62,869 bases of DNA from the NCBI GenBank assembly GCA_017307355.1, contig JAFKFG010000032.1, forward strand, positions 1 to 62,869, read 5' to 3'. The stretch is from Alphaproteobacteria bacterium. GTDB taxonomy: Bacteria; Pseudomonadota; Alphaproteobacteria; Micropepsales; Micropepsaceae. The notes beneath the pieces are model-generated. The model made no database searches, was not told where the DNA came from, and saw only the letters and a list, made by a program, of their open reading frames with translations. Numbering within the stretch: the stretch's first letter is position 1; the number at the start of each line of letters is the position of its first letter. Shown here one piece after another: positions 43,729 to 50,715 of this stretch. Made by a program: the position numbers and the translations under genes.

Positions 43729-45180
43729 ATGACTAGGCTGCTGGACATCAGTGCCGGCTTTAAGACGGCGCGGGTGCTGGTGGTGGGCGATGTCATGCTC
43801 GACCGCTTTGTCTATGCGCGGGTCTCGCGCATTTCGCCCGAAGCGCCGGTGCCCGTGCTGGCGATCGAACGGGAAGCGGCCAGCCTGGGAGGGGCGGGAA
43901 ATGTGGCGCGCAACATCGCTTCGCTGGGCGGCCGGGCCACACTGATCGGCGGGCGCGGCGACGACGAAGCGGGCGATCACATCAGCGAGCTTCTGGCGCG
44001 CGAGGCGGCCATCGAAGATGCCCTGGTGGTGCTGGAAGAGGCCCGCACCACGGAAAAAATCCGCTACATTGCAGACCAGCAGCAGGTGATGCGCGCCGAC
44101 CGGGAAGCGCCATGGCCGGATTCCGCGAATGACATGGCGCTTGCCGCCGCGCGGGAAGCCATTCCCCATCACGATGTGCTGGTGATCTCCGACTATGCCA
44201 AAGGATTTCTTTCGCCCGCGTTGGTTCGGGGTCTGATCGCACTGGCCAGAACGCACGGCAAGCCCGTGATCGTCGATCCCAAGGGCGCAGACTTTGCGCC
44301 CTATGACGGCGCCACCATGATCACGCCCAACCGGAGCGAAGCCGGCCTTGTCACCGGCATGGACACCGGCAGCGATGCAGCGGTCGCGGCGGCGGCGCAA
44401 GATATTTTGGCGCGGCTGCCCTCGCTGGGCGCGGTGCTGGTGACGCGCGGTCCGGCCGGATTGTCGCTGGTCGAGCGCGGGCACCCGATCGTGCATGTTC
44501 CGTCGCGGGCGCGGGACGTGTTCGATGTGTCGGGCGCGGGCGATACGGTGGTGGCGGCGCTGGCTTTGTCGCTGGCGGTCAAAAGCGATCTTCAGAGCGC
44601 GGCGCGGCTCGCCAATGTCGCGGCGGGCATCGCGGTCACCATGGTGGGAACCGCGGCCGTGACCGCCGATGAAATCGCGGGCGAGCTTCAAACCCGGCAA
44701 ATCGAGTCGGTGGAAAAGAAAATCGTGTCCCTGGATCGGGCGCTGGAATGGCTGGCGCTGTGGCGCGCCGAAGGACACAAGATCGGTTTCACCAATGGCT
44801 GTTTCGACCTGGTGCATCCGGGGCATATCTCGCTTCTGACCCAGGCGCGTGCCGCGTGCGACCGGCTGGTGGTGGGACTGAATGCGGATGCTTCGGTGCG
44901 GCGGCTGAAAGGCGAGGGCCGTCCCGTGCAGGACGAGATGGCGCGCGCCATCGTTCTGGCCTCGCTGGCGGCGGTGGATCTGGTGGTGATCTTCAGTGAA
45001 GACACGCCGGACCATCTGATCCGGCAGATCCGGCCCGATATTCTGGTCAAGGGCGCCGATTACAAACGCGAAAGCATCGTGGGCGCGGATTTCGTCGCCT
45101 CATATGGCGGCGACGTGATGCTGGCGGATGTGGTGCCGGATCGCAGCACCAGCGATCTGATCGGACGCGCACGTCAATAA
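43729..45180 (+). CDS. hldE: Bifunctional heptose-7-phosphate kinase / heptose-1-phosphate adenylyltransferase HldE
   Basis: A 483-residue fusion of normal length. The N-terminal ribokinase-like domain (about 1-320) shows GDVMLDRFVYARVSRISPEAPVPV, LGGAGNVARNIASLGG and the anion-hole motif FDVSGAGDTVVAALAL. The C-terminal nucleotidyltransferase (about 345-480) shows FTNGCFDLVHPGHISLL with the HxGH motif. It makes ADP-heptose precursors for the LPS inner core. The presence of hldE implies heptose-containing LPS. No other hld/gmh genes are adjacent. Confidence 0.96.
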   Translation: MTRLLDISAGFKTARVLVVGDVMLDRFVYARVSRISPEAPVPVLAIEREAASLGGAGNVARNIASLGGRATLIGGRGDDEAGDHISELLAREAAIEDALVVLEEARTTEKIRYIADQQQVMRADREAPWPDSANDMALAAAREAIPHHDVLVISDYAKGFLSPALVRGLIALARTHGKPVIVDPKGADFAPYDGATMITPNRSEAGLVTGMDTGSDAAVAAAAQDILARLPSLGAVLVTRGPAGLSLVERGHPIVHVPSRARDVFDVSGAGDTVVAALALSLAVKSDLQSAARLANVAAGIAVTMVGTAAVTADEIAGELQTRQIESVEKKIVSLDRALEWLALWRAEGHKIGFTNGCFDLVHPGHISLLTQARAACDRLVVGLNADASVRRLKGEGRPVQDEMARAIVLASLAAVDLVVIFSEDTPDHLIRQIRPDILVKGADYKRESIVGADFVASYGGDVMLADVVPDRSTSDLIGRARQ

Positions 45181-45251
45181 AGCGCGGCTTGCGCGGTCCG
45201 GGTCGCTGTGTAACCCTTCAGACTCATAAGGGCTTTTCGGGGGAGCATGCG

Positions 45252-46454
45252 ATGGCCGAACGGGATCTGAACCGGCGCCGCCTGTTGCAGACATCATTGG
45301 CGCTGGGCGGGCTCGGTCTTGCCGGTTGCGCCACGCAGCCGCGCGCCGGGGCGCCTCGCATCACCGGACTCTCCGCACAGGATATTCCGCCCACCCTGGC
45401 GCCGGTCCGGGCCCATCCCGACCGGCTGTTCGACATCACCGTCTGTCTGCGTCCCTTCCGCGCCCAAGGCCCGCGCATCGAAGCCGAGCGGATCGGCGAC
45501 ACGCTGGTGGTGCACAATTACGGTCATGGCGGTTCGGGCTGGTCGCTGTCCTGGGGCTCGGCCAACATGGCGATGCAGCTGGCGCTGGGAAACAGCCCGG
45601 CCGAGATCGCGGTGATCGGATGCGGCGCCATCGGGCTTACCTCCGCGATCATGGCGCAGCGCGCCGGAACGAAAGTCACCATCTATGCCCGCGATCTTCT
45701 GCCCCAGACCCGCTCGGCGCGGGCCACCGGCAGCTGGACGCCGGATTCGCGCATTTCCCTGAAGGAACCGGCGGGCCCGAAATTCGGCGAAGTGTGGGAA
45801 CAGATGGCGCGGTTCTCGTTCAAGACCTATCGCCAATATCTGGGATTGCCGGGCACGCCGGTGGAATTCACCGACCGTTATTCCCTGTCGGACGTGCCCT
45901 TCGAGCAGGCGCGCGAGGAATCCGAGAAACTGGATACGCTGGGCTTCGCCACCTACATGGACCGGATTCGCGACATCACGCCCCGGTCGCAGGAATTACC
46001 TGCGGGCGCCACGCCCTTTCCCACCAAATATGTGCGCCGCTCGCAGAACATGCAGTTCAACATCGCCGGATATGCGCACACGCTGATGACCGATTTCTTC
46101 AGTGCGGGCGGAAAATTCGTGCGCAAGCAGTTCCGGTCTCCGAACGAGCTCACCCAGCTCAAGGAAAAGGTGGTGATCAACTGCCCCGGCTATGCGGCGC
46201 GCGACTGGTGGAAGGACGAATCCCTTGTCCCCGTGCGCGGCCAGATCGCCTGGCTGATCCCGCAGCCGGAAGTGAATTACGGCTTCAACTACAAGAATAT
46301 CAGCATCCTGTCGCGGCGCGACGGCATCGTGGTTCAGGACCTGAATGGCGGCGACATGCGCGGCTATAACGTGTCCGGCGAGCTGGCCGACCGCGCCGAA
46401 GCCGACAACGCCGTCAACACCATCGCGGAAATGTATTCCCGCTTCCGGGTCTGA
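45252..46454 (+). CDS. Tat-exported D-amino-acid-oxidase-like flavoprotein with permuted motif order
   Basis: A 400-residue FAD oxidoreductase. The N-terminus has a twin-arginine-type signal (RRRLLQTSLALGGLGLAGC) with a lipobox Cys26. Next, residues 64-104 carry CLRPFRAQGPRIEAER and VVHNYGHGGSGWSLSWG, the motifs that normally end D-amino-acid oxidases. Only then comes the dinucleotide-binding motif IAVIGCGAIGLTSA (120-131). The C-terminus ends with VPVRGQIAW and a beta-domain that in DAAO precedes the first motif. The order is therefore that of a circular permutation. It likely oxidises D-amino acids or similar amines outside the cytoplasm. GGGGGAG precedes the ATG. Confidence 0.82.
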   Translation: MAERDLNRRRLLQTSLALGGLGLAGCATQPRAGAPRITGLSAQDIPPTLAPVRAHPDRLFDITVCLRPFRAQGPRIEAERIGDTLVVHNYGHGGSGWSLSWGSANMAMQLALGNSPAEIAVIGCGAIGLTSAIMAQRAGTKVTIYARDLLPQTRSARATGSWTPDSRISLKEPAGPKFGEVWEQMARFSFKTYRQYLGLPGTPVEFTDRYSLSDVPFEQAREESEKLDTLGFATYMDRIRDITPRSQELPAGATPFPTKYVRRSQNMQFNIAGYAHTLMTDFFSAGGKFVRKQFRSPNELTQLKEKVVINCPGYAARDWWKDESLVPVRGQIAWLIPQPEVNYGFNYKNISILSRRDGIVVQDLNGGDMRGYNVSGELADRAEADNAVNTIAEMYSRFRV

Positions 46455-46466
46455 CGGCGCGGCGGC

Positions 46467-46667
46467 TCAGCTTTCGGAACGCGGCGTCCATCTGGCGAAC
46501 GCTAGGATCCACAAGCCTGCGAGCGCGGCCAGGGGAACAAAACACAGCAGCGCCCACCACATGGAATGGCCGATGCGTTTCAGCACGATGCCGGCCGGGA
46601 TGGCGAACAAGGCCTCCACGATCATCATTGTGATCATGAAGGATGAGCTGACGGGCAATTGCGCCAT
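46467..46667 (-). CDS. Small two-helix membrane protein
   Basis: A 66-residue protein with two membrane helices (about 9-29 and 36-58) and a short basic turn (LKRIGH). AAGGAA lies eight bases before the ATG. The family is not recognised. It is convergent with the oxidase gene (12 bp apart) and divergent from the GntR regulator. Size and composition recall small inner-membrane proteins of unknown role. Confidence 0.55.
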   Translation of the reverse strand: MAQLPVSSSFMITMMIVEALFAIPAGIVLKRIGHSMWWALLCFVPLAALAGLWILAFARWTPRSES

Positions 46668-46808
46668 GATGGTTCCTTAAGTCAAGTTCGCCCGCAGTCT
46701 ATCCATTTTTCCCTTTTTTGCGCATGGGAATGCGCGGGCTCCGGCAAGGGCCGCGCGGGCGGCCCGGCTTGCCAGACGGCGCGCCCATCACCATTGTGCG
46801 CGGCGATT

Positions 46809-47510
46809 ATGGCCGCCAAGACCATCACCCCGCGCGCGAACGACACCAGGCTGGACGAATGGTCGCCGCAGCTTCTGAAGTCGCGCCTCTATGGCCAGCT
46901 TCTGATCGACATCATTGTCGGCCGCCTGGCGCCCGGCGAAAGGCTGGACGAACAGACATTGGCCAAGCGTTATGGCGGGGGCCTGGCCGGCATTCGCGAA
47001 GCCCTGGCGCGCCTGGCGCTGGAGGGATTGGTACTCAGGCGCGCGCGCGTGGGAACCATGGTGGCGCCGCTGGATTTGATGGAAGCGCGCGAAGCCTTCG
47101 CCGCCCGCGCCTTGGTCGAAATCGAATGCGCGGGCCTGGCCGCGCGCCTCGCCACCGATGCCGATATCGCCGCCATTCAAGCCACATTGAACGAAGGCGA
47201 GGCCGCCATCGCCAAGAATGACGCGCGGGCCCTGGCCGTGATGGACGAGGCATTCCATGTCGCGGTGGCCAGCGCCAGCCACAATCGCGTGCTGGCCAAA
47301 ATGGTGATGACCCTGCATCATCAGACCGCGCGCTTCTGGCTGGTCACCATGCGCGAGCCGTCGCTGGAAGAAAGCCGGCTTGCCCTGGACCAGCATCGCG
47401 CGCTGGCCGACGCCATCGCCGCGCATGATGTGGCGCGGGCACAGGATGCGATGCGCGAGGCGCTGGGTGATTTTCCCGCCGACGTCAAACGCGCCTGGAC
47501 CGCGCCATGA
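46809..47510 (+). CDS. GntR-family (FCD) transcriptional regulator
   Basis: A 233-residue regulator: N-terminal winged helix-turn-helix (about 20-85, LLIDIIVGRLAPGERLDEQTLAKRYGGGLAGIREALARLALEGLV, quoted by its ends LLIDII and EGLV), then an all-helical FCD ligand domain (about 95-225, with AFHVAVASASHNRVL) that often binds a metal and a carboxylate effector. It likely controls the downstream MFS/RutA-like/hydrolase genes, since its TGA overlaps the MFS start. Unusually, the recognition segment contains three consecutive glycines (YGGGLAGIREAL) where family members usually have a V(S/A)RTPVREAL-like run. Confidence 0.85.
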   Translation: MAAKTITPRANDTRLDEWSPQLLKSRLYGQLLIDIIVGRLAPGERLDEQTLAKRYGGGLAGIREALARLALEGLVLRRARVGTMVAPLDLMEAREAFAARALVEIECAGLAARLATDADIAAIQATLNEGEAAIAKNDARALAVMDEAFHVAVASASHNRVLAKMVMTLHHQTARFWLVTMREPSLEESRLALDQHRALADAIAAHDVARAQDAMREALGDFPADVKRAWTAP

Positions 47511-48688
47511 GCCGGCCTTGGATCACGCTCGCCGCGGTGAGCGTGGTGTATTTCCTGATCACCGCCACCACCTTCAGTTCGCTGGGCGTGGTGCTGCCCG
47601 CCATGATCAGCGAACTTCATTGGAGCTGGGGCGGGGCGGGCACCGGCTTTTCGCTGCTGGGTGTCGCGGCGGGCGTCACCGCCACGCTTCCCGCCACCAT
47701 GATCCGGCGTTTCGGCGTGCGCGCCACTTTGGTCGCGGGCAGCCTGGCGATGGGCGCGGCCTTTGCGTGTCTGGCGCTGACGCATGGATTGCCGCTTTAT
47801 TTCCTAGGTTGCGTGCTGATGGGGCTGGGTTTCGCGCTGCTGGCGACGGTGCCGGGCACCTATCTCCTCACGCGGCTTTACACCAACCCGTCCTTCGCCT
47901 TCGGGCTTTATTTCACGGTGGGGGGCCTGGGCGGCGTGGCGGGGCCGATCCTCTATCTGTGGGTGGCCGCGATCAGCCAGGACTGGCGCGCCTATTGGCT
48001 GGTGTCGCTGCTGCTGGTGATGTTGGCGGGCCTGGTGAGCGCGGCTTTGGTCGATGTCAAAACCGACCTGCACCGGGATGGGGCGGACAAGTCCGCCGGA
48101 TCCGACGATTGGACGGTGAAGGCGGCGCTGCGCACAAGACAATTCGCCATCCTGGCGGCCGCCTACAGCATCTTCCTGTTCGTGGGCATCACCGTGAATG
48201 CGGTGTCGGTGGCGCATCTGATGAATCATGGCGTGACGGCGGCGGTGGCGGGCGGCATGATGAGCGCCGAAGCGCTGATCAATGCGGGGGCGCGGCTGGC
48301 GGGCGGGGTTCTGGTGCGCTGGATCGGGGCAAAGATTCTGTTGCTGCTGTCGCTGGCCATGCTGATCATCGGCCTTCTGGCGCTCAGCGCCGCGCATGAC
48401 GTGCCGCTGATGCTGGTCTATGCCGTGGGGATCGGCGTGGGCTATGGCCTGACCTTCTTCGCTTCCACCATTCTGCTGCTGGATTATTTCGGCCGCGCGC
48501 CCAATCTGGAATTGTTCGCCATCGTCAATCTGATCTCGGTGGTGGGATCGGGCGGTCCGGCCTTTGCGGGCTTCGTTGCCGACCATACCGGCAGTTTCGT
48601 TCCGGCCTTCACCATCCTGGAAGGCCTGGTCCTGCTGGTCTTGATCGCGGTCGCGGTGATGCGGCCCCCGCGGCGGAGCCTCGCATGA
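47507..48688 (+). CDS. MFS transporter
   Basis: A 393-residue, 12-helix major facilitator. It has the MFS loop-2/3 motif region MIRRFGVRATLVAGS and a central charged loop (about 178-206). It resembles monocarboxylate/oxalate-type and related uptake permeases (MFS_1) encoded beside GntR regulators. Given the next genes, it probably imports the substrate of the RutA-like enzyme or its product. It starts on the GntR stop (ATGA) and its own stop overlaps the first ATG of the 89-bp repeat array. Confidence 0.85.
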   Translation: MSRPWITLAAVSVVYFLITATTFSSLGVVLPAMISELHWSWGGAGTGFSLLGVAAGVTATLPATMIRRFGVRATLVAGSLAMGAAFACLALTHGLPLYFLGCVLMGLGFALLATVPGTYLLTRLYTNPSFAFGLYFTVGGLGGVAGPILYLWVAAISQDWRAYWLVSLLLVMLAGLVSAALVDVKTDLHRDGADKSAGSDDWTVKAALRTRQFAILAAAYSIFLFVGITVNAVSVAHLMNHGVTAAVAGGMMSAEALINAGARLAGGVLVRWIGAKILLLLSLAMLIIGLLALSAAHDVPLMLVYAVGIGVGYGLTFFASTILLLDYFGRAPNLELFAIVNLISVVGSGGPAFAGFVADHTGSFVPAFTILEGLVLLVLIAVAVMRPPRRSLA

Positions 48689-48777
48689 CGACAGGCGCAG
48701 AATTCGGGGTATTTCTCCCCGTGGCGCCGCGAAGCGCGCGTGAGCGCGTTCGCAAACAAATAAAGTTCGCCACATGA
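48685..48777 (+). CDS. Mini-ORF 1 (30 codons), diverged copy of the RutA-like N-terminus
   Basis: Encodes MTTGAEFGVFLPVA then PRSARERVRKQIKFAT. Its ATG overlaps the MFS stop and its TGA overlaps the next ATG. The AEFGVFLPVA segment equals that of the real enzyme although four of its codons are synonymously changed. No Shine-Dalgarno is seen, so any translation would depend on coupling from the MFS gene. Confidence 0.5.
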   Translation: MTTGAEFGVFLPVAPRSARERVRKQIKFAT

Positions 48778-48866
48778 AAGCAGATGCAGAATTTGGCGTT
48801 TTTCTTCTCGTGGCGCCGCGAAGCGCGCGTGAGCGCGTTCGCAAACAAATAAAGTTCGCCACATGA
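48774..48866 (+). CDS. Mini-ORF 2 (30 codons)
   Basis: Encodes MKADAEFGVFLLVA then PRSARERVRKQIKFAT. The first 14 residues equal the start of the RutA-like protein except Leu for Pro at position 12. Start and stop overlap the neighbouring mini-ORFs by ATGA. Confidence 0.5.
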   Translation: MKADAEFGVFLLVAPRSARERVRKQIKFAT

Positions 48867-48955
48867 AAGCAGATGCAGAATTTGGCGTTTTTCTTCCCGT
48901 GGCGCCGCGAAGCGCGCGTGAGCGCGTTCGCAAACAAATAAAGTTCGCCACATGA
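48863..48955 (+). CDS. Mini-ORF 3 (30 codons)
   Basis: Encodes MKADAEFGVFLPVA then PRSARERVRKQIKFAT; the first 14 residues are identical to the RutA-like protein. Its TGA overlaps the ATG of that gene, so ribosomes finishing here could restart on the enzyme gene. Confidence 0.5.
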   Translation: MKADAEFGVFLPVAPRSARERVRKQIKFAT

Positions 48956-50001
48956 AAGCAGATGCAGAATTTGGCGTTTTTCTTCCCGTGGCGAACGGCG
49001 GATGGATCGTCTCGCGCAACACGCCGCTGCTGGATGGCGGCTGGGCGCAGAACCGCGACGCGGCGCTGCTGGCCGAAGCCGAAGGGCTGGATTTCGTGAT
49101 GTCGATGGGCAAGTGGCGCGGCTTTGGCGGCGACACCGATCATTGGGGCGCGTCGCTGGAATCGGTCACCATGATGGCGGGCATCGCTGCCTTGACCAAA
49201 CGCGTCAAGGTCTGGGCCACCTTGCATGCGATCCTGCACAATCCCGTGGCGGCGGCGAAAATGATCGCCACCCTGGATCATATTTCCGGCGGACGGGCGG
49301 GGCTCAATATCGTGGCGGGCGCCTATCGCGGCGAATTCGAGCAGATGGGCGCCTGGGACGAAACGCTGGATCACGATGCGCGCTACGACCTTACCGAAGA
49401 GTGGACGCAAATCGTCAAGCGGCTCTGGGCCGAGGAGCGGGTCGATTTTCAGGGACGCTATTTCACCATCAAGGATTGCGTCTCCCAGCCCAAGCCGCTG
49501 CGCCGGCCCGACCTGATCTGCGCCGGCATGTCGGCGCGGGGGTTCGATTTTTCCGTGCGCGAAGCCGATATCTGCTTCATCGGCGGGCGCGACGAGGCGG
49601 AAACGCGGACCGCGTCGCTCAAGGCCAAGGAACTGGCAGCCAAGCTGAACAAAAGCATCAAGACCTATGCCATGTGCACGGTGATCTATGGCGGCAGCGA
49701 TGAAGCCGCCGAAGCGATCGCCCAGACATATCGCGACGGGCTGGATGAGGGCGCCGTGCTGGGCATGCTGGAAAGCTATGGCGCGACATTCGCGGGCGCC
49801 GACAATGCCATGGTGGCGCGGGCCAAGGGTGCTTTCATGACCCACACCGTGATCGGCGCGCCCAAAAGTTGCGCCCAGAAGATTGAGGCGTTGCTCAGGG
49901 ATTGCGCGTTGGATGGCCTGATGCTGATCTTCGCCGACTATGCCGAAGGCATTGCCGTGATGGGCCGGGAAATATTGCCTCTTCTCAGAGGCCGCGCATG
50001 A
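48952..50001 (+). CDS. RutA-like LLM-class flavin-dependent monooxygenase
   Basis: A 349-residue TIM-barrel flavoenzyme of the bacterial luciferase-like group. FGVFLPVANGGWIVS, EAEGLDFVMSMGKWRGFGG, TLDHISGGRAGLNIVAG and LTEEWTQIVKRLW closely follow RutA, which opens the uracil ring using a flavin-N5-(per)oxide. FMNH2 must come from a separate reductase, not seen here. The start at 48952 gives the conserved N-terminus but lacks a Shine-Dalgarno; upstream mini-ORFs end on it. Only a RutB-like gene follows and the rest of rut is absent, so the substrate may be another N-heterocycle or amide. Confidence 0.85.
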   Translation: MKADAEFGVFLPVANGGWIVSRNTPLLDGGWAQNRDAALLAEAEGLDFVMSMGKWRGFGGDTDHWGASLESVTMMAGIAALTKRVKVWATLHAILHNPVAAAKMIATLDHISGGRAGLNIVAGAYRGEFEQMGAWDETLDHDARYDLTEEWTQIVKRLWAEERVDFQGRYFTIKDCVSQPKPLRRPDLICAGMSARGFDFSVREADICFIGGRDEAETRTASLKAKELAAKLNKSIKTYAMCTVIYGGSDEAAEAIAQTYRDGLDEGAVLGMLESYGATFAGADNAMVARAKGAFMTHTVIGAPKSCAQKIEALLRDCALDGLMLIFADYAEGIAVMGREILPLLRGRA

Positions 50002-50618
50002 GCCTGAAGGATTGGATCGCGCCCGCGCGCACCGCGCTTCTGCTGGTGGACATGCAGGTCGATTTCGCCGAACCCGATGGCGCGATGGGAAAAAGCGGCA
50101 TGGATATCTCCATGGCCCAGGCGGCGCTCCGCAATGCCGTTCTGCTGGCGGAGGCCGCCCGGGCGGCGGATGTGCCGTGCCTGTTCGCGCGGCTGATCAC
50201 CCGTCCAAGCGACGAGACGGAGTTGTTGCGCGAATGGAAAGAACGGCGCGGCACGCAAGACGATGCGCCGCTCTGCCAGGAGGGTACGCGGGGCGCGGTG
50301 TTTGTCGGACCGCAGCCGCGCGAGACCGAAGCGATCTTCTCCAAGAGCCGCTATGACGCTTTTTCCGGAACCGGCCTCGACGCCCATCTCAGGGGACTGA
50401 AACGCGACACGCTGGTGATCGCGGGCCTCACCACCGAATGCTGCGTGGATTCCACGGCGCGGCATGCCTTCGAAAAGGACTATCACGTCTTCATCGCCGC
50501 CGACGCCGTCGCGGCCTATGAAAAAGACCTGCATGACGGGGCGCTGAAGGCGCTGGAATTGAATTGCGCCATCCCCGCTTCCAGCGCAGAGATCATCGCG
50601 GCCTGGAAAATTATCTAG
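49998..50618 (+). CDS. Isochorismatase-family amidohydrolase (RutB-like)
   Basis: A 206-residue cysteine hydrolase. The catalytic triad is Asp18 (LLLVDMQVDF), Lys116 (IFSKSRYDAFSG) and Cys149 (TTECCVDST); the cis-peptide region precedes the Cys. RutB hydrolyses the ureidoacrylate made by RutA, and the gene order with translational overlap (ATGA at 49998) argues for a matched two-step ring-opening/amide-cleavage path. N-carbamoylsarcosine- or nicotinamidase-type activity is possible. The longer upstream open frame lies inside the RutA-like gene and is ignored. Confidence 0.87.
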   Translation: MSLKDWIAPARTALLLVDMQVDFAEPDGAMGKSGMDISMAQAALRNAVLLAEAARAADVPCLFARLITRPSDETELLREWKERRGTQDDAPLCQEGTRGAVFVGPQPRETEAIFSKSRYDAFSGTGLDAHLRGLKRDTLVIAGLTTECCVDSTARHAFEKDYHVFIAADAVAAYEKDLHDGALKALELNCAIPASSAEIIAAWKII

Positions 50619-50644
50619 CTAGAACAAGTGGTTGACCGATATGC

Positions 50645-50665
50645 GGAAAAGCGCTTGGCTTTTCC
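50645..50665. other. Short perfect hairpin between hydrolase and TonB receptor genes
   Basis: GGAAAAGC-GCTTG-GCTTTTCC, an 8-bp stem without a T-tract. It may be a weak terminator or a binding site in the receptor promoter. Confidence 0.4.
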
Positions 50666-50715
50666 ATGTGAAATGTTAGAAGAAATTTGACGTTTCCAGC
50701 CGATTTTCAGCACCC

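Larger units (their letters stand above)
48685..48951 (+). repeat. Three tandem 89-bp units with coupled mini-ORFs and hairpins
   Basis: Units start at 48685, 48774 and 48863; a fourth 'unit' start at 48952 is the RutA-like gene itself. The last ~47 bp of the three units are identical. The first ~42 bp of unit 1 differ from the others, mostly at synonymous positions. Each unit carries the hairpin GCGAA-g-CGCGC-GTGA-GCGCG-TTCGC (48729-48753, 48818-48842, 48907-48931), followed by AAACAAATAAAG and the next ATGA. Confidence 0.95.

Noticed and set aside
48685..48951. CRISPR array
   Set aside because: The repeated 89-bp units are directly adjacent without variable spacers, and the first 14 codons are coding; this is a tandem duplication.
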